From contig JAQZCZ010000013.1 in assembly GCA_028751095.1 (NCBI GenBank), positions 1 to 32,995 of the forward strand: a DNA stretch of 32,995 nucleotides, read 5' to 3'. Position 1 is the stretch's first letter; every line of letters starts with the position of its first letter. This document shows positions 25,790 to 32,995 of this stretch, piece by piece. Under the pieces are notes generated by a model that made no database searches, was not told the origin of the DNA, and saw only the letters and a list, made by a program, of their open reading frames with translations. The DNA is from Euryarchaeota archaeon Ods01. Lineage in GTDB: Archaea > Halobacteriota > Halobacteria > Halobacteriales > Halorutilaceae. The translations under genes were made by a program, and so were the position numbers.

Positions 25790-27373
25790 TCAGAGCTTGT
25801 CCCTGCCGATTAGCTCCTTGAGCATCTTGGGGGCTTTAGTCGCGCGACGCACCACGCCGTTTCCGTAGAGGAACTCAATGCCGTCACCCATCGTTTCGAG
25901 GTAGTCGTCGGAGTACGGGAACCACCACGTCGTCTCGGGGCGGAGCGACCGCGGGACGGTGTCGGCACTTCCCTTGTTGATATGTTTCATCCGCGTGACC
26001 TCCTCGATTCCCCAGACGCCGTGCGTCCTACCGTGTCCGCTGTCCTTGAATCCGCCCCACGGCGTTTCGTTGATTCCGTACGTGTAGCCGTGGTCGTTGA
26101 TTACGACCGTCCCCGCTTCGATACGGCGAGCGACGCGTTCGCCGCGGTCGGTGTCGCGGGTCCAGACGCTCGCCGTCAGACCGAAACGCGTGTCGTTCGC
26201 CTTCTTGACCGCCTCGTCCTCGTTCTCGAAAGACATCAGAGGAAGGACGGGTCCGAAGGTTTCCTCGCGGATAACGGGCATATCGTGCGTCACGTTTCCG
26301 AGGACCGTAGGGGCGTAGAAACTGCCCTCGCGGTCGAGGCGTTCGCCGCCGGCGAGAACCTCAGCGCCCATCTCGACCGACTCCTCAACCTGCCTCTCGA
26401 TTTCCTCGACAGCGCCGTCGTCGATGAGCGGACCCATATCGACGTTCTCCTCGGCACCGTTTCCGACACGGAGGTTCTCGACCTTACGGACGACCTCGTC
26501 ACGGAACTCGTCGAAGACGGAGTCGTGCGCGTAGGCGCGTTTCGCCGCGGCGCAGGTCTGTCCGCAGTTCATGAACCTCGACCAGACGATACCGCTCGTC
26601 GCGTTGTCGAGGTTAGCGTCGTCAAGGACGACGGCGGGGTCGCTTCCCCCGAGTTCCATCGTCGTCGGCACGCCGCGTTCGGCGCACTGCTCCTGTATCA
26701 TCTCGCCGACCTCGTTGCTTCCCGTGAATGTCATCTGGTCGATGTCGCTCTCGATGAGCGCCTGTCCGACGGTACTTCCGCCTCCCGGGACGACGTGCAG
26801 AAGGTCCTCCGGAAGACCGGCATCAACGAGTATCTCCTCTATCTTGAGTCCGGTCAACGTCGTCTCGCGCGCGGGCTTCAGAACGACGGCGTTTCCGGCA
26901 AGGAGGGCGTAGATGACCTGCGAACCCGGGATACCGAAAGGATAGTTCCACGGCGTTATCATCCCTAGGACGCCGAGGGGTTCGCGGACTATCTTGCTCT
27001 TCCGGTCCATTACCATGATATTGTCGAGGTCGAGACGTGTCTCCATCACCTCGGGACCGCGTTTCTTGAGGAAACGGACGGCGTCGATAACCGGAATCAG
27101 GTCGGTGACGAGTCCTTCACCAACGGGCTTGCCGGTCTCCGACGCTATCGTCCGCGCAACCTCCTCGCGTCGCCGAATCAGGTGGTCTTGGAATACGTCG
27201 AGGACGTGCAGACGTTCCTCGACCGAGCGGGATGCCCAAGACTTCTGCGCCTCACGTGCCGCCTCAACCGCCTCGTCAACCTCCGCAGGCGTCGCCGCCT
27301 CGATTTCGTCGTTTACGTCGCCGCTCGCGGGATTGAACGACTTTACCGTCTCTCGTTCCTCTGATTCTGACAT
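25790..27373 (-). CDS. NAD(P)-dependent aldehyde dehydrogenase (succinic-semialdehyde-dehydrogenase-like)
   Basis: MITPWNYPFGIPGSQVIYALLAGNAVVLKPA; TMELGGSDPAVVLDDA; FMNCGQTCAAAKRAYAH; EETFGPVLPLMSF. Confidence 0.95.
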   Translation of the reverse strand: MSESEERETVKSFNPASGDVNDEIEAATPAEVDEAVEAAREAQKSWASRSVEERLHVLDVFQDHLIRRREEVARTIASETGKPVGEGLVTDLIPVIDAVRFLKKRGPEVMETRLDLDNIMVMDRKSKIVREPLGVLGMITPWNYPFGIPGSQVIYALLAGNAVVLKPARETTLTGLKIEEILVDAGLPEDLLHVVPGGGSTVGQALIESDIDQMTFTGSNEVGEMIQEQCAERGVPTTMELGGSDPAVVLDDANLDNATSGIVWSRFMNCGQTCAAAKRAYAHDSVFDEFRDEVVRKVENLRVGNGAEENVDMGPLIDDGAVEEIERQVEESVEMGAEVLAGGERLDREGSFYAPTVLGNVTHDMPVIREETFGPVLPLMSFENEDEAVKKANDTRFGLTASVWTRDTDRGERVARRIEAGTVVINDHGYTYGINETPWGGFKDSGHGRTHGVWGIEEVTRMKHINKGSADTVPRSLRPETTWWFPYSDDYLETMGDGIEFLYGNGVVRRATKAPKMLKELIGRDKL

Positions 27374-27415
27374 GACCTAACGGTGGTTTCGAGGGAAAGT
27401 AAGGATTTGGGTTGG

Positions 27416-27871
27416 TTACTCGTATCCCGGCGGCGCACCCTCGTAACGGAAGCCTTCCTGTTCCTCGACTTCGAACCTGAACAGCTTGAGGCTAACCTCG
27501 TCGTTCTTCTGGAAAGCCGCCTGTTGCCACGCGTTTTCGAGGGCGGAGTCGTCGACCTCTTCCTCCGAAACCTCGTTCAACGAGCCGACAAGGGAAACGC
27601 TTTCCCAGTTGAACATCGAGTCGGCGTCGTAGACCAAGAACCTCGCCCTTCCGTACTGTTCCGTCCGTTCTTTCTTACGGCTCCAGTCCCCGACGAAGTA
27701 GGTGAAGTACAGCGAGTCGTCGCCATCATAGCTGTATCCCATAGGGACAAGATAAGGAACGTCAGAGTCAGGTAGCGCCAGAACACCGGTAGAGTTTCTG
27801 CCGATGAAGCCGGTTATCTCGTCAGCATCCATCTCTTCGAGACCGTACTGTTTGAGTTCGTCCACACCCAT
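27416..27871 (-). CDS. Pyridoxamine 5'-phosphate oxidase-like flavin-binding protein (second copy)
   Basis: GVLALPDSDVPYLVPMGYSYDGDDSLYFTYFVGDWSRKKERTEQYGRARFLVYD; related in layout to 22474-22992. Confidence 0.82.
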   Translation of the reverse strand: MGVDELKQYGLEEMDADEITGFIGRNSTGVLALPDSDVPYLVPMGYSYDGDDSLYFTYFVGDWSRKKERTEQYGRARFLVYDADSMFNWESVSLVGSLNEVSEEEVDDSALENAWQQAAFQKNDEVSLKLFRFEVEEQEGFRYEGAPPGYE

Positions 27872-27921
27872 GCGGCGGGATACAGCAGGGACGGATAAAA
27901 ATCTATCCGCCGCCTAGGCGT

Positions 27922-28536
27922 TCAGAGAAACGTCCGGTACTTCTCGAAGACTGAGCGCCGCCCGACCATTTCCAGATGCCCGTACGGTCCGGCACGGACG
28001 TTCCTCGCCTCGTACCGCTCGGTCCAGTCGGTCGGCAGACAGCCGCGTCCGTTCGGGTAGACTGCGTAGTCGTTCTTGCTCCAGACGGCGGTGTAGTCGA
28101 CGCCCTCGGCGAGTCCATCGACGTTCAACTGCTTGAGGAACTTGCTTGACGGTAACATATCGCGTGCGCCCTTGGTAAACGCCGCGAGACCGCTCGTCCG
28201 TGTCCCTTGGTGTGGCGTGCTTAACGTAACGACGGAGTCAACAATCTCGTCGCCGTCCATCTCCTCAACGTACCACCGCGTCTTGAGACCGCCCATCGAG
28301 TGCGCGATAACGTCAACTTCTCCGCCGTCGTCGTATGCCGCCTCAACGGCGGCGCGTACCTTCTCGGCGTACTTACGCGGCGAGCGGACGGTGAGTCCAG
28401 GAACCGTCTCGGCGTTGACGGTGTATATGTCGCCGTCGTCGTACCCTTCGCGCCGAAGGTTTCTCCGTAGAAGGCTCCACCAAGGGGTGTAGCCGGTGTC
28501 AAGAAATCCGTGTACAAGTACGACAGGGTTTGACAT
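27922..28536 (-). CDS. Alpha/beta-hydrolase lipase
   Basis: NPVVLVHGFLDTGYTPWW oxyanion region; nucleophile elbow VIAHSMGGLKTRWY; TLSTPHQGTRTSGLA. Confidence 0.9.
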   Translation of the reverse strand: MSNPVVLVHGFLDTGYTPWWSLLRRNLRREGYDDGDIYTVNAETVPGLTVRSPRKYAEKVRAAVEAAYDDGGEVDVIAHSMGGLKTRWYVEEMDGDEIVDSVVTLSTPHQGTRTSGLAAFTKGARDMLPSSKFLKQLNVDGLAEGVDYTAVWSKNDYAVYPNGRGCLPTDWTERYEARNVRAGPYGHLEMVGRRSVFEKYRTFL

Positions 28537-28596
28537 ACCCGTCGGTATACGGTCTTTCTATATCAATCTTTAACCGCATATATCCGGCAGAGGGAC

Positions 28597-29127
28597 TCAG
28601 GGAGAAAGAACCTCGACCTCCTCGACGAAGCCGAGTTCAGAGATACGTTTGACGAGGTCGCCCGAGACTTCGCCGTTGGTGATAACGGTGAAACGCGGTT
28701 CATCGGCGAAGTACGGGTCGTCGGTCACCGCCTGGCGTATCGAGACGCCTTCGTCGGCGATAGCTCCCGAAATCTCGGCGACAACGCCCGTAGAGGCGGC
28801 ATCATCGACGCGTATCGTGAGAACCGACAGACCGAGGACAGGGGCTACGTCGCGTAACGACGGAATTGACGAGATGTTCTGGAAGATGGCACGGAGTTCG
28901 GCGTCCTCTAGTATCGTCTCGGTCGTCGAGTCGACGACTCGCCGGTCAACGTTAACCTCGTCGGCAACCTGCGTGTACGGAATCTCGATACCCCCTGAGA
29001 CGACACGTCCTTCGTCGTTGACCGAGAAGCCGCGCTGGAGAAGTAGTTCGACGACGGCACGCTGTCCCGGAGACTCCTCGAACTTGCGCATGATACGGTC
29101 CCGCACGTCCTCGTCGTCTTTCGGCAT
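28597..29127 (-). CDS. ACT-domain regulator of amino-acid metabolism (archaeal)
   Basis: MPKDDEDVRDRIMRKFEESPGQRAVVELLLQRGFSVNDEGRVVSGGIEIPYTQVADEVNVDRRVVDSTTETI HTH-like, then ACT-like LTIRVDDAASTGVVAEISGAIADEGVSIRQAVTDDPY; start trimmed to 29127. Confidence 0.82.
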   Translation of the reverse strand: MPKDDEDVRDRIMRKFEESPGQRAVVELLLQRGFSVNDEGRVVSGGIEIPYTQVADEVNVDRRVVDSTTETILEDAELRAIFQNISSIPSLRDVAPVLGLSVLTIRVDDAASTGVVAEISGAIADEGVSIRQAVTDDPYFADEPRFTVITNGEVSGDLVKRISELGFVEEVEVLSP

Positions 29128-29194
29128 GGAACGACGTAGAACGTCCCTAACTAAACGAGTTACGCAAACCACAAGTCATTAATTCTGTCGTTCC
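29128..29194. repeat. 8-bp inverted repeat GGAACGAC ... GTCGTTCC spanning the divergent intergenic region
   Basis: Arms at 29128-29135 and 29187-29194. Confidence 0.5.
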
Positions 29195-29219
29195 GAAAAC
29201 AACACAAGGAGAGATAAAT

Positions 29220-30068
29220 ATGGACCTTCTACCCGGGGACCGTGTCGTACGCGCCGAGGTCGACAGCGAATGGGGCGAGGTTGACGACCGGTCCGCCGAG
29301 ATAAGGACCGAGATAAGGTTTCCGTCACCCAACGTCGTCAACGGAAACGTCGATAGCTTCGGGGTCGAGTACGTCGCAGAGATGAACGGCGTACGCGTCG
29401 CTGAAGCGGAGAAAAGCGGCGTGCACCTTGACCCGCACCGTACCGTCGTCCGCCTTGACGCACGGATGGAGAACGGACGGATACGCGACTGGTGGACGAG
29501 CCATATCGAGTCGGGCGAGGAAAGCCGTATGCGCGTAAAGCCCCGTCTCCGACTCGACCTCGCTATGAGCGATATCGGTGTCCGCGTTCCTAGCTACCGG
29601 ACGGGCATAGAGACGGACGTTCTCAGCTTCCTCAACGAAGCGGACAGGCGCGAGAAGACCGTCCTTGGGAGAACCGTCTTCGCGGTCGACGACGTGAACG
29701 CCGACTGGGGCGAACCCGACGAGGACGAAACGCCCGTTGAGGTCACGGCGCGCGTCGAGAACCCGACGCGTTTCCCGATACGGTTCTCCGACATCGTCTG
29801 TGACGTACGTATGAACGACGTTGAGGTCGGCGGCGGCGGAACGGTCGACGGCTTCAGACTCGGCGCAGGGGAAACCGACGAACTGGACCTCTGCGTCACC
29901 GTCGATAACGAACGCCTGCCCGAATGGTGGGCGACACACGTCGACAACGGCGAACACACCGAGATTACCGTCGACGTTTCCGGAGCCGTCGATGTGTTCG
30001 GGAAGCAGTTCCACGTCCATCTCCTCACGTACACAGGAGAGGTAGAGACAAACGTCCTCACCGACTGA
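29220..30068 (+). CDS. LEA14/WHy-like protein with two tandem repeats of the domain
   Basis: Repeat 1 VDSEWGEVDDRSAEIRTEIRFPSP...RIRDWWTSHIESGEESRMRV; repeat 2 VNADWGEPDEDETPVEVTARVENPTRFPI...RLPEWWATHVDNGEHTEITV. Confidence 0.78.
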   Translation: MDLLPGDRVVRAEVDSEWGEVDDRSAEIRTEIRFPSPNVVNGNVDSFGVEYVAEMNGVRVAEAEKSGVHLDPHRTVVRLDARMENGRIRDWWTSHIESGEESRMRVKPRLRLDLAMSDIGVRVPSYRTGIETDVLSFLNEADRREKTVLGRTVFAVDDVNADWGEPDEDETPVEVTARVENPTRFPIRFSDIVCDVRMNDVEVGGGGTVDGFRLGAGETDELDLCVTVDNERLPEWWATHVDNGEHTEITVDVSGAVDVFGKQFHVHLLTYTGEVETNVLTD

Positions 30069-30102
30069 AAACTGTTATACGACGCCGCCACGTACCGCCT
30101 CT

Positions 30103-30435
30103 GTGGACTGGCTCGACGAACTGAGGGAACGCGGCAGGCTCACCGGAACGGTGACCGACGATATACTCCGAAGCCACGGCGCGCGCGGCAGACGCGCCAT
30201 AGACGCCGTCTCCGAGGGACGCGTCAAGGAGTACAAGGACTTCGTCGTCGTCGTCGGAAAGGGGGACGAGTACATAGTCGAAGGACGTTCCTGCACCTGC
30301 GACGACTTCCGTTACAACCTCGGCGACGCCGACGACGAACTCTGCTGGCATATCCTCGCCGCGCTCATCGCAGACGCCACCGGTGATACCGACGAACACG
30401 ATATGTGGTACTCCGAGGTCCGTGACCTCGTCTAG
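30103..30435 (+). CDS. Small SWIM zinc-finger protein
   Basis: CTCDDFRYNLGDADDELCWHILAAL matches CxCx(n)CxH; GTG start. Confidence 0.85.
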   Translation: MDWLDELRERGRLTGTVTDDILRSHGARGRRAIDAVSEGRVKEYKDFVVVVGKGDEYIVEGRSCTCDDFRYNLGDADDELCWHILAALIADATGDTDEHDMWYSEVRDLV

Positions 30436-31277
30436 TGTTCGTATCCTCTTCTCTCTAACGCCTCTCCGTCCATACTGACGCCTTCTTCGACAGCCTCGCC
30501 TATGACCGTTAGGGGCGTCTCCGTCGCGTCGCGCGCCGCCTCGACGGATTCAGGCGGAACAGTCAGCAGGAGTTCGAAGTCCTCGCCCACGAAGACATCG
30601 TCATCGCGGGCACCGTCGAGCAACGGGAGGGCGTCAGATTCGACGCGGAAGCCGACACCGGAACCGTCGGCGAGGTTGTGTAATCCGACAGCGACGCCGT
30701 CGCTCAGGTCGGTCATCGCGGTCGCGTGCGGAGCGAGGGCGACGCCGTCATCGACACGGGGCGGGAAGACAAAAAGCTCGTTTCCACGTTCGACGTTCCC
30801 GCGTTCGAACTCGCGCAGACCGACCGCGGTCCGCCCGAGAGCGCCCGTTACAGCGACTGCGTCGCCTACGCTTGCGCCCGAACGCGTCACGGGGTCGTCC
30901 GCCGCACCGACCGCCGTCGTCACGACGGTGAGTTCGTCGTGTCCGTCGAGGTCGCCGCCGACGTACTCCGCGCCGACCGACCCGCACGCCTCGCGCGCAC
31001 CCCGGACGAAGCCGTCAAGGTTACCAAAGTCGGGCGCTCCGTACGCGGCGACGACCGCAAGCGCGCGCCCACCGCTCGCGGCTAAGTCGCTCAACGATAC
31101 CGCCGCGGCGCGCCATCCAACCGTCCGTGGTGTGGTTCCGTCAGGGAAGTCGGTCGCGTCATGAAGCATATCGGTGGTTAGGAGAAGATTTGCCTCGTCC
31201 GGCGTTTCGAGCGCGGCGCAGTCGTCACCGACGCCGAGTTCGTCGGCGAGGCGCGCGAGAACGTCGAACTCTTCCAT
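30432..31277 (-). CDS. thiL: Thiamine-monophosphate kinase
   Basis: GVGDDCAALETPDEANLLLTTDMLHDATDFPDGTTPRTVGWRAAAVSLSDLAASGGRALAVVAAYGAP; TDLSDGVAVGLHNLA. Confidence 0.95.
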   Translation of the reverse strand: MEEFDVLARLADELGVGDDCAALETPDEANLLLTTDMLHDATDFPDGTTPRTVGWRAAAVSLSDLAASGGRALAVVAAYGAPDFGNLDGFVRGAREACGSVGAEYVGGDLDGHDELTVVTTAVGAADDPVTRSGASVGDAVAVTGALGRTAVGLREFERGNVERGNELFVFPPRVDDGVALAPHATAMTDLSDGVAVGLHNLADGSGVGFRVESDALPLLDGARDDDVFVGEDFELLLTVPPESVEAARDATETPLTVIGEAVEEGVSMDGEALERRGYEH

Positions 31278-31365
31278 ACGTCGAGTTACCGGCGGTCGTT
31301 ATTGTATCTGCCGACGGCGAGGAACCGGTTAGCTTAAACGTCCGTCGCACCGAACACCAACAAGA

Positions 31366-31797
31366 ATGACGACAGCACACGAGGTGCCGGGCGACCGGCT
31401 CGTCGAGACGACGAAGGACGAGGTAAAGAACCTCGACGCCGTCGAACCCCCTGAGTGGACAGAGTTCGCTAAGACAGGACGTAGCCAAGAGCTACCTCCT
31501 GAGGAAGACGACTGGTGGTACACACGGACAGCGTCGCTCCTCCGCAAGGTCTACATTGAGGGACCGATAGGCGTCGCACGGCTCAAGAAGGAGTACGGCT
31601 CGCGCGACAGAAAGGGCGTCGAGCCTTCACACCACGAGGAAGGAAGCGGCAACGTCATCCGTACCGCGCTCCAACAGCTCGAAGAGGAAGGACTCGTCGA
31701 ACAGAAGGGCGGCGAGGGACGTGTCGTTACGGCTGAGGGACAGAAGTTCCTCGACGGTATCGCGGCGGATATAGACGACGAACTCCTTGCAGAGTAA
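31366..31797 (+). CDS. rps19e: 30S ribosomal protein S19e
   Basis: PPEWTEFAKTGRSQELPPEEDDWWYTRTASLLRKVYIEGPIGVARLKKEYGSRDRKGVEPSHHEEGSGNVIRTALQQLEEEGLVEQ. Confidence 0.97.
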   Translation: MTTAHEVPGDRLVETTKDEVKNLDAVEPPEWTEFAKTGRSQELPPEEDDWWYTRTASLLRKVYIEGPIGVARLKKEYGSRDRKGVEPSHHEEGSGNVIRTALQQLEEEGLVEQKGGEGRVVTAEGQKFLDGIAADIDDELLAE

Positions 31798-31842
31798 CCC
31801 GACTGAGTTAGACCCTTAAGTCTCGAATCCCTAAACTTAGAT

Positions 31843-32178
31843 ATGACCGACGACGACCTCGAAAAACTACGCGAGGAGAAGGTGAAGGAACTACAGGAGC
31901 GCGGCGAGGGCGGCGAATCTCAGGAGGAGGCTAAACAGCGCGCCGAAGCACAGAAGAAGGCGGTACTGCGTCAGACGCTCGAACCCGAGGCGCGCGAGCG
32001 TCTCGAAGCGCTCAAGATGGCGAAGCCGCAGTTCGCAGAACAGGTCGAGCAACAGGTTGTCGCTCTCGCTCAGAGCGGACGCGTGCAGGGGAAGATAGAC
32101 GAGGAGCAGATGAAGCAACTGCTCCGGAAGCTCCAGCCCCAAGACGACGACTACGATATCAAACACAGCGGTCTCTGA
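31843..32178 (+). CDS. DNA-binding protein, PDCD5 family
   Basis: EEAKQRAEAQKKAVLRQTLEPEARERLEALKMAKPQFAEQVEQQVVALAQSGRVQGKIDEEQMKQLLRKL. Confidence 0.94.
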   Translation: MTDDDLEKLREEKVKELQERGEGGESQEEAKQRAEAQKKAVLRQTLEPEARERLEALKMAKPQFAEQVEQQVVALAQSGRVQGKIDEEQMKQLLRKLQPQDDDYDIKHSGL

Positions 32179-32217
32179 TTCCGTACGGTTTAAGCGCAGG
32201 CGGGCGCATTCTCCGGC

Positions 32218-32995
32218 ATGGAGTTCGAGAGTCTCAAGGGTTTCCGCGACTTCTACCCCGACGAACAGGCGGCACGCCGCGAGGTCTTCGACACAGTCCG
32301 CGACGCGGCGCGTGCCTACGGATTCGATGAGGTAGCCGCCCCCTCGCTTGAACCGCTCGGGCTGTACGAGGTCAAAAGCGGAGAGGAGATAGTTGACGAG
32401 ACGTACTCTTTCGAGGACAAGGGAGGGCGGCGCGTTACGATGACGCCCGAGCTGACGCCGTCGCTCGTCCGTATGTTTGTCGCGCGTCAGCAGGAGATGT
32501 CGAAGCCCGTCCGTTGGTTTTCGTCGCCCAAGCTCTGGCGGTACGAACAGCCTCAGTCGGGACGCCTTCGTGAGTTCTACCAGCCTAACTTCGATATCTT
32601 CGGCGCTGAAGGCGTCGAGGCGGACGCCGAGATAATCGCCGCCGCAGACGGTGTTCTGTCGCGTCTTGGACTGACCGACGAGTACGAGTTACGCGTCAGC
32701 CACCGCGGTGTGGTGCGGGGTGTCGTGGGTTCGCTCGGCTTGGACGACGAAACCGAGGGCGTCGTCCACCGTACCGTCGATAAGTCCGAACGTCTCGACG
32801 AGGACGAGATACGCGAACGCCTCGTTGATGCGGGCTTGGACGACGACGAGATACAGACAGTCGTCCGTCTCACGCGTATCGAGGGATGGGACGGCGTTGA
32901 CGACCTACTCGAAATAGACGAGAGCGACGAGACGACCGCGGCGGTCGAACGTCTACACGCCCTTGACGAGACGCTTGAATCGTACGGCGTCGATA
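32218..32995 (+). CDS. hisS: Histidyl-tRNA synthetase (N-terminal part, truncated by window end)
   Basis: ATG at 32218: MEFESLKGFRDFYPDEQAARREVFDTVRDAARAYGFDEVAAPSLEPLGLYEVKSGEEIVDETYSFEDKGGRRVTMTPELTPSLVRMFVARQ; class II motif 1/2 pattern; missing from ORF track because it has no stop in the window. Confidence 0.95.
   Translation, partial: MEFESLKGFRDFYPDEQAARREVFDTVRDAARAYGFDEVAAPSLEPLGLYEVKSGEEIVDETYSFEDKGGRRVTMTPELTPSLVRMFVARQQEMSKPVRWFSSPKLWRYEQPQSGRLREFYQPNFDIFGAEGVEADAEIIAAADGVLSRLGLTDEYELRVSHRGVVRGVVGSLGLDDETEGVVHRTVDKSERLDEDEIRERLVDAGLDDDEIQTVVRLTRIEGWDGVDDLLEIDESDETTAAVERLHALDETLESYGVD

Noticed and set aside
25982-26968. 328-aa plus-strand ORF antisense to the aldehyde dehydrogenase
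   Set aside because: Mirror-frame ORF typical of GC-rich genes; the opposite strand encodes a complete ALDH with catalytic motifs, and the antisense product shows no recognisable family features
1-32995. tRNA, rRNA, CRISPR array, transposon, integrase or prophage
   Set aside because: No cloverleaf T-loop patterns in the short intergenic gaps, no regularly spaced direct repeats, no transposase/integrase motifs; the gene content looks like stable chromosomal core

Overview
The window is a dense, mostly housekeeping segment of a haloarchaeal-type genome: high GC, acidic proteins, short intergenic gaps. I could assign about 45 genes. They include aIF5A, DacZ (c-di-AMP synthase) with an MscS channel, a DUF151 protein, an Lrp regulator fused to an RCK_C domain, an APC transporter fused to two USP domains, the L44e-S27e-aIF2alpha-Nop10-PAC2 operon, Nth, DnaG, NadC/NadA/NadB, PdxS/PdxT, HisE, a two-fold histone, UspA, DphB, NAPRTase, AMMECR1, nitroreductase, a PEPM/ICL-family lyase, BirA, ALDH, a lipase, an ACT regulator, a tandem LEA14/WHy protein, a SWIM protein, ThiL, S19e, PDCD5 and HisS (truncated). 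One RNA gene, RNase P RNA (about 20955-21303), explains the large region with no credible ORF. I saw no CRISPR array, tRNA, rRNA or mobile element. The two most interesting signals are: (i) no GATC at all on manual reading of 33 kb, with GGCC reduced to about five copies; and (ii) the left end, where a c-di-AMP synthase sits beside a mechanosensitive channel and two proteins with domain types (RCK_C, USP on an APC transporter) that act as c-di-AMP receptors in bacteria. This suggests a possible c-di-AMP osmoregulatory locus. All family calls come from reading motifs in the sequence; no database search was run.
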